A stretch of DNA of 64,000 nucleotides from Marsupella aquatica (GCA_973895155.1 OZ316894.1:26660001-26724000); one strand, 5' to 3'. Numbered from the stretch's first letter, positions 24,413 through 36,833 are shown. The notes: a model not told the origin generated them from the sequence alone. A program made the numbers and translations.

Positions 24413-26910
24413 CGCACCTACTGCCATCCCCCGTTCTCATCCAACTCTGACAACCTCTCAAAATCAGCTAAAACTGTTCTTGCTCCATCGCTGCCGTATC
24501 TCCGCCATCGCTCCACCGCCACCCTCTCTTCCATTCCATTCCATTCCTTGTTCTTCGACCTCAACTGCGCTCTTTCTCATGCCCGAGCTCGACGACCTCG
24601 ATCGATAAGTTATGTAGCTCCCTGTCATTGTTCCCTTACCGACTTCACTTTAAGGGGAGTTCTTGAAAATTAGGAGTAAATTTCATCTCATGAATGCAAT
24701 TGTGTTTACTTATCAATGGTGACAATTATAGGGTGACTGCCTATTGAAAACACTAAGTGAAACAAGGCATGAAAGAAATATCTAGCTCATATGCACAAAA
24801 ATTAAACATAAACTTGAATTGTTGTAACAGGGTACCAGAGTCATAATTACTTAAAAAGAGTGGAAATATAATAGTTTTTTAAAACTTTCGTACCCTTAAG
24901 TATGTCACTTGGGCAAGTTATTGAATAATTCACGATACTAAGCCATGCTTAACTTGTAAACTTTCCTTCGAAAAGAAGTTGAGACAAAAGAAAGGAAACC
25001 TACTTTGGTTTGAAGTTAGTTTGATGAGAATGGAAGATGATTATTATCAATTGGGCATTACAAGTAAATTAGGAGAGTACCACAAAGTCTATTTAGATGA
25101 CATTTGAAGATCAAGAGGAGCTGGTTGGACCAATGAGCAACGATCCCGAGAAGCCCTTTTCTAGGCAATCCTTGAAGGGCAAAGCCCAGGGGGAAGTTGG
25201 AGATTCAGTGGTTAGCTTGATATCCCTTGATTAACCTTGACCCCAAACCCATAGTTATATGATTGTGTGTCCTTCTTTACACTCAAGAGTATACTTTTGG
25301 TTTTGACTACTTTGACTACTCTTCTAAGTGGAGTTGTCACTATTGTTTATTTTTGAAATTGATTTTATTTTAGGGGATGAAGAGGCATGTCTCTTTATTC
25401 ACCCTTGCCAGTGGGCCATCCTACCTAGTACAATTTATCCTACCTAGTATATATGTTACCGATTTTTACTTTTCTTAGGGGGACTCAGTTATTGCAACTC
25501 TAGCAATAAAGTTTGTCCCTTTGGCAATCAAGGATTATCCTTCATTTAATATTAAGGAGTCTGACCTCCACCTTTCCATGTCCAGATTGTATATCTTGCA
25601 TATGGAAGTAAAAATTGGAAACTTGGTGTTTTGTCGTGGAATGAAACATTCCTTGCTGGTGCTTATTCCATGCAAAACCTCTGTTGATCCAAGTTCTTGG
25701 ATGCTCAAGGATTGTTTGACTCAAAGAGAGTGAGTTTGTTTGAGGTCTAGAATGAAGATAGTGTTTAAGTTGTTGGAGCAAGATTCTATCTTTGGATGTT
25801 TGCAGTACCCACAATTTGCAAAAGTTGTGCATCAGCATTCTCTCCAAATTGCTTCTCGCTAGTGAGATGAATCATGTTGACAGCATTTTAATGTAGATGC
25901 TCATGTGAGATTGTCCAGAACATTTCCTCCACATTAGAGCACATTTAAAAAATAATTTTGTTATCTGTTATCACGTAAGGATTGTCTAGTAACTTATAGT
26001 TAATCTACCAGTCAAGATCCAGGATAGCTTTTATAATCCCAGTGTCAATAATTGCTCAAGTTAGGACAACTTTAGAGGACGCAAAATTGAGAAAGGAGTT
26101 GTTTATTGACATTCAAAAATAGAGCTTTGAGCTGTGGACTAGTGCTGAATTACAGTGCTTGCCATTTTAGAATGAAACTGGACCAATGTGTTTGGTTTAG
26201 AAGTTGAGAAAGATTTCAACAACAACAAGTAGGAGCTCCGTCTTATGTGTGCATCTCAGGTACAGGGCATTTCCAACCCTTTAGTGAAAGGTCTTTACAC
26301 TAACTGGGTAAGGCTTACCCTAATGACTTATTGGACAAGCAGCAAAACATTAAAATTCTCACACAAGCCAATATTTTACACATGTAGTCATGCTACATGA
26401 TTCTCACAGTGGATCAATGAATATCAATGATTGAGAATGAATCCTTCTCTTGTTTCATTATCTTAATTGTTATCCAAGTTTCAGTTCAAATCTAGCGCCA
26501 AAGACTATGTGTTATCTGAGCATGTTCACAAGGCCCTTTCTTCATAGTCATTGACCAAGTGCTTTCAGCTGTCTCATATGGCATATTCCACAAATTCTAC
26601 CATTGATGAGAGTGGAATCTAAGATTCAAGCAGCTGCACTATCCGGACTGATTTCACGTTTGGTTTCATTTTTCTCATTTTTATTTTCTATTTTCATGGC
26701 GGATCGGTCTTTTTCAGACTCTAATGGTACTGTAGAAAGCCCACTAAATAGGTGAGAAAGTCCGGGCGTTCCATACGCCAGGTCTTCCCAAAGGCTGTAT
26801 ACCGCAGTTTGGCTCAGTTCAGCTGAACTCCAACTCAAGATCAATGTGACAGCTCAGGTTTAACAGTACCGCTTCTCAGTGCTCCTACTCTTCGCCACCA
26901 AGATTTCTAC
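24413..26910. other. Chaperone gene 5' region, then AT-rich stretch without a gene
   Basis: The first ~200 bp is the 5' leader and promoter of the minus-strand chaperone gene, GC-rich with several upstream ATGs on that strand and an (ATTCC) run near 24528-24548. The rest is AT-rich with no recognisable coding exon, LTR or inverted repeat. Confidence 0.5.
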
Positions 26911-27162
26911 ATGAATCGAAGGAGATCCCCGCTGGCTATCCCGAATCCCGGGCTGTCGCAAGCTAACAATGCTTGCAGAATTCACAATTTGCGAAGAATT
27001 ACTCGTCGTAACTCATTATTTAATGTCGCATTAGTTGCTTGCCGGGGAGCTGTGTGTAGCTGCATACTGACGAATCCAATGATCCCTGTTAGATTCGCGT
27101 TACCTATTTTACACGGCCTCTCGCGATGTCCTGTCGGCAGAGAATTCCTAGCAAGGCCCTAG
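26911..27162 (+). other. Short open frame with transit-peptide-like composition, coding status unknown
   Basis: An 83-codon frame starts MNRRRSPLAIPNPGLSQANN and is rich in Arg, Ser and Ala with few acids, like an organelle-targeting leader. It lies about 2.1 kb upstream of the PPR gene and stops without an obvious donor site. It could be a chance frame, an upstream ORF in a PPR leader, or an unrelated small gene. A telobox-like AAACCCTAAA follows at 27186. Confidence 0.15.
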
Positions 27163-28808
27163 CTATACTCAATTTTTTCTGCGTTTAAACCCTAAACTGC
27201 TGGGCAACTGTACTTTTAACTCTTAGTGCCTAAGGAAGCGGGACAGAATCTCTGTTTCAGCCCGGGAAACTTTTTTGTCTACCCATCCTGGTTCAATTCG
27301 TGCTCAATTCTTGGATGAGGTCTCCTGCTGCCTGCAATTATGTGCATTTGCCTCTGTTTTCAGACATGTCAACTTTATAGGATGTCTCCGTTTGTGAGCT
27401 TCTTTTACTGCCCATCACAACCTAGGTCAATTTTTTTCCCACTTGCTTCAACTTCTTGTTCTGAAAGAATTGTCTAGCCTCCCCAATTTGCTACTTACAC
27501 ACTCTGCATATCAGTATCACTTGTTACAAGTTCTTCTTTGAAGAAATGTCGTCAATCTTTCGATTGGTATGCAGGACAATTCGGTTGGAAAGGGTTCTTT
27601 CTAGGAGGGCGCTAAACAAGAGCACTTCCGGCAAACCTTTTCAGAGGGCAATGTGCAGGTGGTGGTTGCTTTGGGATTTAAAATTCTCGTACTTTTTCCT
27701 CTGAAAACTTGTAGTTTTGATTCTCAAGTTTGGATGGCAAAGCTGGGATAATTCTTGGAAGTGTACAGCACTTCTTAGTTCTAAATTCTTAATGAAGGAG
27801 GACGTGATCCTGGAGAAGATACTGCTACTGCTATGCTTCTAGGGGTTCCTCCAACTCTTACGTTGAGCTGAGATTCCTCTGCCTTCACCAATAGAGCCTT
27901 CGCCAAGTGAATTTTGTTTCCTTAGTCCAAGGGGAAGGAAAGATGAGACTTGAAATTTGAGGGCTCTGCGAGATTGCACTACTTAGACTGATTGCAACGT
28001 TTGTCAAACAGGTAAGATCATATCTCTCACAACTGTACCATTAAGCTCTATTCCCGGCACGGGAACGGATCTGACTAGATGGAAATTTTGGATATGGAAC
28101 ACGTTAGGCTGCACTCCACAGCCAGGTATGATTGATTTTGTATGCATGTCATTTGTTGGATTATGATGTGATCAAACGACATTGAATGCATTCTCAACGA
28201 ACACGTCTGATTTGCAGAGTTCATCCTTCATCTTCCGGTTTGATTGGTATGGATATCAGCCATTGTTCTTGTACAAGGCCTTCAGGTAATGAGACTAAAG
28301 AGCGATTTCAACGTTATGCGTACCTACTTTTAAACAGAAACTCTTGTTCCAGCACCACAGTGACATTTATAATTGCCTGAACTTCCTGCTATGGGTCTTG
28401 TGTGATGAAGACTTTAATTGAACTTGAAGTTTGATTCTTGGGCGAGGGGGCGGGGGGCGCTGTCACTTTCATGTCATATGTGTCTCTCGATGGATTGTAT
28501 AAGAGCCAATTTAAGGAATGCTGCATAGGCAATTTTAGGAGAGGGACGGGTAGCGCTTTCCCATTCATGTCATGTGTGTCTAATTAAGGATTCTCTAGAG
28601 CCAATCTACAGATGCTGGCTAGGGTTTTTTGTGAATTGTAGACGCTTTTCAAAAACCTGAGATTCTGGTTGTGTATAGCATAGAAAGGACAGTGGAGGAA
28701 ACGTAGAACTGAACGCCTGTCAATGTGTCATAAGAGTCTATCCTATGCAAACCTCAAGGATAACATGCGACTCCTGCCTGAAGGTTTTTAGTGCCAATTG
28801 GATATTCT
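27163..28808. other. Upstream region of the PPR gene
   Basis: No coding exon is supported. Moss PPR genes often carry introns in the 5' leader, and sites such as CAGGTAAGATC near 28010 could be donors, but nothing fixes a transcript. Confidence 0.35.
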
Positions 28809-29096
28809 GTTGACTCTGTCCTTTCTGGGGTTACAGTGAATAACAAGAGTATGAACAAGCTAATTGATACTGGAGCTACCTAGATCTGCCTTTCACAATT
28901 ATTTCAGTATTCTAAGATCATTGCATTCTTGACAGATAGCCGTTACTCTCAGCTGAAAAGGAGTCATACAACTTTTGCAAGTTATCTTTACCAAATATCA
29001 CAGCGGAGCAAGGGAGACAAGAAAATACATATATGGACAGAGGTGGGAATGCACCCTAGAACTCCCGAGACTTACCAGTCTGCTATCTATATCTGA
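28809..29096 (+). pseudogene. Possible retroelement aspartic protease relic
   Basis: A frame of about 95 codons is open except for one TAG at 28881-28883. Just before that stop it reads VTVNNKSMNKLIDTGAT, which fits the active-site motif of Ty3/gypsy-type proteases (hydrophobic-hydrophobic-DTGA preceded by a short strand). The sequence after the stop does not clearly match the protease flap or C-terminal strand. The relic lies only 160 bp before the PPR start codon. A chance match is possible because only the motif is convincing. Confidence 0.4.
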
Positions 29097-29256
29097 ACAT
29101 TCATTGTAGGAAGATCGTTAGGAAACATAGTCCTCAAGAAATAACTTCAAATTCATTGCACTGCGTGGAATGTCCTGGATTTTATCCTGGACCAGATCTG
29201 ATCGTGGGTTGTGGTGCTGACAGACGAAGCCCAGAGCACTTGAGTTCGATCATAAG

Positions 29257-31500
29257 ATGACAAGGAAAGTACTTTGGGTGGATGGATGGTCAACTCCTGC
29301 ATGGGTTAAGCCAAGGGCGAATGTGATTACTCACTGCAGATTTCAATCTCATTTTAGTTATGGCACGGGAGATCGGTCTCAAGTCACGTTAAAAGGGACT
29401 GGCAGTAGGCATATGCATGAAACAATTGCTGTTTTGAAAGGTCGTCTACAGCGAGGCATTCCTACAGACTCGTACACATATGTTAAAGTTCTGCAAATGC
29501 TCTTGCATCAGAAAGATCTGTCAGCAGTCGAGCAAATTCATGATTGCATCATCGAGAGTGGAGTTGATAAGAATCCACATGTGGTAATCACGCTGTTGAA
29601 TGTGTATATCAAATGCGGAGGATTATCGGACGCACGTAGAGTTTTTGATCAAATTCAGAAGAAGTGTGTTATTACTTGGACCACCATGATTGCAGGATAC
29701 GCTAGAAGTGATCATGTTGAATTTGCACTCGAAATGTTGAATCTCATGCGCCAAGAAGGCGTGCAGCCGAATAAGATCACGTATCTGAGCATCCTGAAAG
29801 GATGTGCCGGCCCATTAGCTCTAAGATGCGGAAAAGAAATTCATGAGCATATTCGACGGGTCGGCTTTGAATCGGACGTGCGTGTAGGGACTGCTCTCGT
29901 AAGGATGTACGCTAAATGTGGGTGCATCAGCGAGGCAAGGAAAGTTTTTGAAAAGTTGACCACTCGAAATGTCATTACATGGAATGTTATGATTGGAGCA
30001 TGTGCAGAACGTGGTGATGGTGTGGAAGCATATCGACTATTCCTCCAAATGAGACGGGAAGGCTTCAAACCAGATGTAATCACTTATGTGAGCATCCTGA
30101 ATGCATCTGCAAGTGCGGGGGCTTTGGAGTGGGTGAAGGAGGTTCATGGCCACGCTAGCAGAGCCGGACTGGAGTCGGATTTGCGTGTAGGCAGTGCACT
30201 CATCCACATGTATGCAGAGGGTGGCAGTATAGATGACGCCCGACTAGTTTTTGATAGAATGGAGAAACGCGATGTATTCACATGGAATTTAATGATCGGT
30301 GGACTTGCACAACATGGATGTGGCCATGAAGCATATCGACTGTTTCTCGAAATGCGACGTGAAGGCTTCGAACCAAATACATTCACATATGGGAGCATCC
30401 TGAATGCATCTGCAAGTGAGGGGGCTTTGGAATGGGTGAAGACAGTTCATGGCCATGCTAGCAAAGCGGGACTGGAGTCAGATTTGCGTGTGGGCAGTGC
30501 ACTGGTTCACATGTATGCAGAGAGTGGCAGTATAGCTGACGCCCGACTTGTTTTTAACAGAATGGAGAAACGCGATGTAATCACATGGAACATAATGATC
30601 GGTGGACTTGGGCAACACGGCTATAGCCAGGAAGCCCTGGAACTTTTCAGAAAAATGAATGCAGACCATGTGAAGCCCATCGAGACGTCATTCGTAGCTG
30701 TGTTGTCAGCCTGTTCTCATGGAGGCCTTGTTGATGATGGCCGTAGAATCTTTTCAGCCATGACGCAAGATTATGGTATTGAGCATACTGTTGTTCACTA
30801 TAACCTCATGGTGGATATTCTTGGGCGGGCGGGATACGTAGAGGAAGCAAAGCAGTTCATCAGTGAGATGCCGATCAAACCAGATGATGTGACTTGGACA
30901 GCCTTGCTTGGGGCTTGTAGAACTTACGGTAACGTGGAGCTCGGCGAACTGGCCGCTAACGAGCTTTTCAAGTTGAAACCCGGTAAGGCCTCTACGTATG
31001 TGCTGCTCTCCAATATCTATGCTGCAGCTGGGAAGTGGGCGAAGGTGTCAACTGTGCGCACTATGATGCAAGAGAGAGGTGTTCGGAAAGAGCCAGGGCG
31101 TAGCTGGATTGAGGTTGACAACCAGATTCATGAATTTGTTGTGGGGGATACATCTCACCCAGAAGCGAAGGCAATATATACTGAGTTGAATAAATTGAGT
31201 GAAAAACTGAAGGCTGAAGGCTACATTCCAGATACCCGGCTTGTGTTGCATGATATGAATGAGGAGGATAAAGAGCTAGCTCTTTGCTGTCATAGTGAGA
31301 AGTTGGCTATTGCTTACGGACTTATGCACCTACCTTGGGGAGAACCAATTCGTGTAAGTAAGAACCTTCGGGTGTGTTCAGATTGCCACTCAGCATCCAA
31401 GTACATCTCGAAGGTGACCGGACGCGAGATTATTGCGAGGGATGCAAATCGGTTCCACCATTTTAAAGATGGAGTATGTTCTTGTGGTGATTACTGGTGA
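29257..31500 (+). CDS. PPR protein, PLS class with E and DYW domains (organelle RNA editing factor)
   Basis: Intronless, 747 aa. PLS-DYW proteins bind one organelle transcript site and deaminate a cytidine to uridine. Residues 1-50 are basic and could target mitochondria or plastids. Repeats run from about 72 to 542 in regular L-S-P order, with P motifs at 138, 239, 340 and 441, S motifs at 208, 309 and 410, then L2 and S2. E domains follow from about 543. The DYW deaminase spans about 653-747, with the HSEKLA zinc/catalytic motif (His679, Glu681), CSDCH (Cys707, Cys710) and the end CSCGDYW, all intact. GALEWVK-VHGHAS repeats and the C-terminal wording resemble known moss DYW proteins. The nearest in-frame ATG with no family-like sequence before it was taken as start; a shorter start at Met53 is possible. 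Expression and target are not visible. Confidence 0.93.
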   Translation: MTRKVLWVDGWSTPAWVKPRANVITHCRFQSHFSYGTGDRSQVTLKGTGSRHMHETIAVLKGRLQRGIPTDSYTYVKVLQMLLHQKDLSAVEQIHDCIIESGVDKNPHVVITLLNVYIKCGGLSDARRVFDQIQKKCVITWTTMIAGYARSDHVEFALEMLNLMRQEGVQPNKITYLSILKGCAGPLALRCGKEIHEHIRRVGFESDVRVGTALVRMYAKCGCISEARKVFEKLTTRNVITWNVMIGACAERGDGVEAYRLFLQMRREGFKPDVITYVSILNASASAGALEWVKEVHGHASRAGLESDLRVGSALIHMYAEGGSIDDARLVFDRMEKRDVFTWNLMIGGLAQHGCGHEAYRLFLEMRREGFEPNTFTYGSILNASASEGALEWVKTVHGHASKAGLESDLRVGSALVHMYAESGSIADARLVFNRMEKRDVITWNIMIGGLGQHGYSQEALELFRKMNADHVKPIETSFVAVLSACSHGGLVDDGRRIFSAMTQDYGIEHTVVHYNLMVDILGRAGYVEEAKQFISEMPIKPDDVTWTALLGACRTYGNVELGELAANELFKLKPGKASTYVLLSNIYAAAGKWAKVSTVRTMMQERGVRKEPGRSWIEVDNQIHEFVVGDTSHPEAKAIYTELNKLSEKLKAEGYIPDTRLVLHDMNEEDKELALCCHSEKLAIAYGLMHLPWGEPIRVSKNLRVCSDCHSASKYISKVTGREIIARDANRFHHFKDGVCSCGDYW
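30073..30678 (+). repeat. Tandem duplication of a 303-nt L-S-P block inside the PPR gene
   Basis: Codons 273-373 and 374-474 align without gaps. They share long identical stretches at nucleotide level, including AGCATCCTGAATGCATCTGC and the GGAGAAACGCGATGTA region. The similarity is strongest over the L and S motifs. Confidence 0.85.
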
Positions 31501-33073
31501 ACCCAGATTGAAACCTGTGTTGGGCTGGCTGGAAAGTGACTTTAAAGCAGTACTACTGGCAGCGCAGATACGATCATTTCGTTGCTGCAATTCTGTAACA
31601 TTAATTTTGAGATTTTGCATTTGGGGTTGTAAGTAGCCCTCATCTGGCTGAAAGAAAATTTCATGTAAGAGAAATGCTCCGAGAGTTTAGTTTAGATTCG
31701 TGAAATCAAGCCCCTGGCTTGATGTGTAGAAAGTTCTTTTCATATCTTCGTCAAATTTGGTCTTTAGATTACAAGAAGGGTTTGCATACAGTAGCTGCCT
31801 TGCCGTGAACATGGTACTGGAAGGGAACTCGTACGGCTGCCAGGAGACGGTAAAATCAAGGGCAGGAAGATAAAAGCGGCTACTTCACGATATCGTGCCA
31901 ATTCTGGTTTTAAGCTACCGCATACTTGTTTCATGGCTTTCAACAGAGCCTTAGAACCAACGCCCGGAGCTTTATTGGTTCCATTAGCGTGGGGGCTGTA
32001 GCCGATCGAAGAGCGAGAATAAGCTAGTCAGTGAGAACAGCTCTACTTTCGACTTGTAGCTAGAATATCTTCAAAATCATTTTGTAGCTAGACCGTCTTC
32101 CTCGAGTAGGATAGAACATTAAGCAATCAGGTGCAGAGTTCATTGGCTTGTAGAGGAAGCCTTTCGCTCCCAAACTCCAGATCTTATACAGCTTAATGAT
32201 GCAGGTTGGAGGTTAGACATTTCAATTCTAGTAAGGGGGTGTTTGACCAGGGATTGTCAACCAGGGCAGAGGCGGACGTGATCGTGTTGGTGTCCTTGCG
32301 AAGGCACCAGTACATCGTCTCTATGAAAGAGAAAGAGGCTATGAAGAAAGCGAGTCTCACAAGCAAAAGATGGATGAGAGTCATCTTACTGGGCCGAAGT
32401 AGATGTCAGTAGCTCTCAGGAATTACAAGGCGGAAAGACTGGTCTCCTGCGATAGTTGTCGCAAAACTGACTCAGAGACAGACTCTGATGCCTACAAGAC
32501 AAAGACCCCTTGAAACACTCTCTGATTTTTCAACTTGTAAATAGCAAATCCAACAACAGAGGCGGTCGTGTCCCCTCAAAGTCTTTTCTCTTTTCGAATC
32601 TCGGAATGTAGTTTTCAGATTTTGAATAGCAAAGTTTCCAATTATTGGCAATGAGCCCTGAGGAAGAAATAAATTATGTTTTAATTTTGGTCTCCTAAAC
32701 CCTGAACCTTGACATGTTGAGACCAGTATATTGAAGTGACTCCTCTGCACGGGCTTGTAAGATTTCAGGACAACAAAATTTGACTCCGAATGAGAATGAT
32801 TGTGGCCATTACCCCGGTTTCTCAAAGTAGTACCGCTTGATATGTTGAGCATTTAGTTGTGTACTACTTGGTCTGTTGAGCTTGTTGAGCATTTAGTTGT
32901 GTATTAGTGTTGATGGGACTGTTAATACGGCACGTCGGGAGAACACACTCAATCCCAAACACTCATCTGCAGTAGCACATGGCTGTGGAAATTTATCATC
33001 ACGGAGTAATCCCACCATGGGATTTTCAATAGTTTAGGGATTTGGTGTTGTGGCATGGCGCAAGGTAAGTTTT
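31501..33073. other. PPR 3' flank and intergenic sequence
   Basis: Probable 3' untranslated region followed by sequence with no supported gene. A duplicated phrase TTGAGCATTTAGTTGTGTA occurs near 32844 and 32884. Confidence 0.5.
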
Positions 33074-33200
33074 CACTCTCCAAGCAAATATCGTTTGGTT
33101 ATAGACTGTGCACAACATGACTAACCTAACCAAGTCTGTAACTAAGGTTAGCCTTAACTACGGTACAATCGTTACTCTAGACTTAAGAGTAAATCCTAAC
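33074..33200 (+). repeat. Dispersed repeat, copy 1 of 2
   Basis: About 127 bp that recur, in the same orientation and without obvious gaps, at 56723-56849. Shared blocks include ATGACTAACCTAACC, AAGGTTAGCC and ACTCTAGAC-TAAGAGT. The context of copy 2, next to a copia relic, suggests a piece of a retroelement. Confidence 0.8.
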
Positions 33201-35560
33201 AGGCGAGCCCAAGTCGTGAGTCGCGGTGGTCGCAACACCAACAGGAGATGTCAAGTAGAAACGACGATAACTTCTCAACGAGAAGTCCGTTGGGGGACTT
33301 CTTGGATGCGATGAAAATCTCTTGAAGAGGACTACATCCTTCTAAGCTCAAGCTGGGTCTGGGGATGTCATGGATTCTTGGGGTTTGCAGGGGCTATCTC
33401 GCCCGCTCGCCAAATTCGACCAAAATAGTAGCCAAACCACGTTCAGTTTCTCACGGGAGCTTGCATAGGGGAGGCAAAGCCAAGTAGGCATGGAGATTGA
33501 GTGTCACTTGTCCCCTAGACTAGCAGTTGAGTGAGAACCATGAGTTGGTTGCTATAGTTAGGGCCAATGTGATCCCGACATTTTCGAACAAGCTACGCTA
33601 TTTGGGTCATGAGCATGTCATGGGGGCAGGTCGGTCAACAAGTGATGAATAGGAACATGGGGGAGCACAGGCTGCACCCAAAGAGGGGTTATTATGGACA
33701 AACAATGGGGGTCGGCTTGATGTCGGCTCTGGCTCCGGCTTATGGCAAGGCCACGCAGGCCAGGGCGATTTTATTCGCTGACCTATAGTTTACCAATGTC
33801 TGTTGAGCTTGAGTTAGGATGCTAGACTTGGAAGCCGAGATCCTTTGGGTTACTTACCAAGGTGTTTGGTTGCTTGTGTAGACAGTGAGGACCATTGAGT
33901 GACAGTCGTGTTAGGGAGCAAGTGCGGCTTCATATGGGAGTGGTTGCTAGGGGTGCAAGGGGCATCAAGTTGCTTGCTCAAGGAGTTCCGTGAAAGCATT
34001 CGGGCACCAAGGGCACTTAGGTGTGGGTGTTGGGATTGGTGAGGGTGCTGGGTGGCTAGGTCCACCACTCATACACCGTCTGGTCAAATATTAATGACAT
34101 TTTGTAATAATAGTGTGTGTGTGTGTGTTTCCAAGAAGAGCTAATGATGTTGACTAAACTTACAAGTACCACTGATGGCTTCCTTGAATGGAAGATTGGC
34201 ACTAAAAACTGCACAATAATCTTGTAGTACATGAATGCCTTGGCTGACTTTTCACCCTGAAATAGGATTTTGAACACACAAAAAATAGTAGTTAGAGAGA
34301 TTTTTGTGTTTCAAATAGATTATTGTTCTTCATTACAAAATCAAGAGTCCACAAATTTGCTTTAGCTTGCACTCCATATAATTGCTCCCTCTATAAAATC
34401 ACAAAGAAAAGTTGTGGATTCCACTCCCCATGGAGTGAGCAACAAATGTGAAAGCTCCATCTTGCATAGTATGTGGTATAGCTAGTGATGTGGTGTAGTG
34501 TGGTTGGTATCTCTGCCAACTTGACCCTTTCCAAAACAAGAAGGATGACAGCCTCAATGTTGTCATCAAAATGAACCATCGCACCACCGCAAATTACAAA
34601 ACTTAGCTTAGTGTACTGTTTTGTTTGGAATTTGCAATGGATCATCCCAACATCAAAACAACCGGGAAATCAACAAAGGCAAATATGAAATCAATAACAC
34701 ATGAATTGAAATGAAGTCCACTGACCATGTATATAGGCAACCTCCGCAAAAATTGCAAAATTTAATGGGGTTGCAGTTTGAAGACTTAGCGGGAAGAGGT
34801 AATTAATGAGGGGTACTTGTTAGCCTTCTGTCCTTTTTTGGCAAAAATGGCGCGTATTCACTCCAATGGTAGAGGAGTACCGGGGGAGTACCATGCCGTC
34901 AGATGGGACAGCACAATGCCAAAGGGGTTACCATCCCTGAATTTCTGCTATTGCAGTTTCAACTCACGCACATAAATTTGGATGTGGCAAGTATTAAAAA
35001 CAAGACTTATTATGTGGGAATGTGTAAGGACGTAATACGTTGACTCAAGTGAAATTTGCATAACCATCATAGGGGCACATAACAGTCAAATGCATATGAA
35101 TTACCATTGTACATGTCATAACATAACATCATGCCCAAGTTGGGACATAGAAACTACATATTGTTGATATATAGGCAACTCCTTTTTGAGACTGGTAATA
35201 TTATTAATACATGGAATTTGTAAATAATGTTATGAGAGATTCTGAAAATTGTAAACCTCCAATTTCAACATGTACCACAATTGTTAGACGGCTTGTCAGA
35301 GTCATTGGAGGAGTCAATGTCTTTCTCAAAATTGCACCCAGTGAGGCAAAGGTCATCATTCACTGCTAGTAGTATCCCTGGTAGTATCCCCACGTGAGCT
35401 TTGTAGAGCAATGTTGAGTTACTTGAATTTTCTCCCTAACGTCACTAAGAGCTTTCTACTATATATTGTCATATTGAGGCATCTCTTTGTTGGAAATTAT
35501 GACATTCAGCATAGCAGATGGAAAGACACTTAATTCACATGAAGCATTCAATGTGAGTCA
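33201..35560. other. Repeat-like intergenic stretch without a gene
   Basis: Low-copy-looking sequence up to about 34060, then AT-rich. It has a (TG)n microsatellite near 34111-34128 and no frame with a recognisable domain. The first part may be the remainder of the retroelement that supplied the dispersed repeat. Confidence 0.4.
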
Positions 35561-35564
35561 TCAC

Positions 35565-35860
35565 TTCTTGAGTTTTCTTCCTACCCATCGCGCCCAAAGA
35601 AGTTAAGATTTTTTAAAATCAATTGAGCAGAAGACTTTTAAAATTTTGTTGAAGAAAGATAGGGCTGCCTGTTTTAATCCAATTTTTAAAATTATAAGAA
35701 CTATATGGGTTTTTTCATTACAAATGTGGGGAATATTCCATAAATTTAGGGGTTAAAAAATAGTAAAATTTTACTTTACTTTCTTGAGTTTAGGGTGTTA
35801 ATTTATTACTTGAAAACTTCTCGCGTGATATGGGAGATCCCTTGGAGTGAGGCCCTTGAG
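35565..35860 (-). mobile_element. Diverged copy of the CTCRGGGG MITE family
   Basis: Same orientation as the copy at 45696. Aligned blocks include TTAAAATTTTG, TTTTAATCCAATTTTT, ATTATAAGAAC, GGAATATTCC and GGTTAAAAAATA in the same order, and a right end GAGTGAGGCCCTTGAG matching AGTGAGACCCCCGAG. The left end is less conserved and no target duplication was seen, so the borders are approximate. Confidence 0.5.
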
Positions 35861-36535
35861 AGAACAACAACATGACTGGTTGATGCATAGACATGTTGAT
35901 TGATATGGTTCATTTTATTCCAAAAGCTTTGGCCAACATGAAATCATGCACAGTAGATCCTAGGTACAACAATGTCATTGTTCATCATCATCTTTTCTGT
36001 GATACTCCAGGGACATTACTAATTCACCCAAGTAACAGCAATGCCGTTCTTAGATTTCTTTCCCTTGGCTGAAGATGTATTTGCTGTCTCGGGGCAATTG
36101 GGGATGGGATTGTGTCATACACTGATTGGGCTTGCAGATTTGTGAATCAATGTCAAGTGAACAACCTTCACAACATAGTCACTCACACACAAAGTGATCC
36201 TAGCTCTTAGGATTTTTGGATGACAACATTCATAGACTTCATTTGCTCTAATTCATTTTAATTAATAGTTGAAAGTCACAAGGACAACTATCCAACATGA
36301 TACACGCCACATCCCATACATGGGCGGACTTATATGGACAATCTTCCCATGGACTGCATGCATCACAAAGCATGATAATGAAGAGGAATTCAAGAATTTC
36401 AGGTAGATTATGGTTTCATTTGGGTCCAAACTCAAGGAATTATGAGCACATTTTGCCATTATTGTGCCTATGATTGAGGACACACTAAATAAGTGAATTT
36501 TCTAGGATGTGGGTTGGGCACAACAACATTCACTG

Positions 36536-36833
36536 CTCAGGGGTCTCACTATATGGAGGCCTCCCCATCACTTGTGATATTTTTAGGCCTCAGACCCCCT
36601 AAAATGTAAGAAAATAATAATTTTTCAACCCCTATAAAGTTAGAATATTTTTGGAACATTCTAAAAATTTGATTATAATGACCCTAATGTTCTTATAAGT
36701 CTCAAAATTGGATTTAAAAGATCCTATTGTTCTTATAAGAAAAATTTTAAGTCTTCATTTCCAACCACCAATAAAATGACCCTATCCTTTGTCGCATGTG
36801 ATGTGTCATTTTTGTGGAAATGAAACCCCCGAG
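36536..36833 (+). mobile_element. Non-autonomous DNA transposon (MITE), intact copy with 8-bp target duplication
   Basis: 298 bp with imperfect terminal inverted repeats: CTCAGGGGTCTCA at the left end and, read inward on the other strand, CTCGGGGGTTTCA at the right. It is flanked by the perfect 8-bp direct repeat ATTCACTG at 36528-36535 and 36834-36841. An 8-bp duplication is the hallmark of hAT-superfamily insertion. The interior is AT-rich and non-coding. Confidence 0.85.

Noticed and set aside
25521-25733. 70-codon plus-strand frame
   Set aside because: AT-rich context, no domain and no splice sites that extend it.
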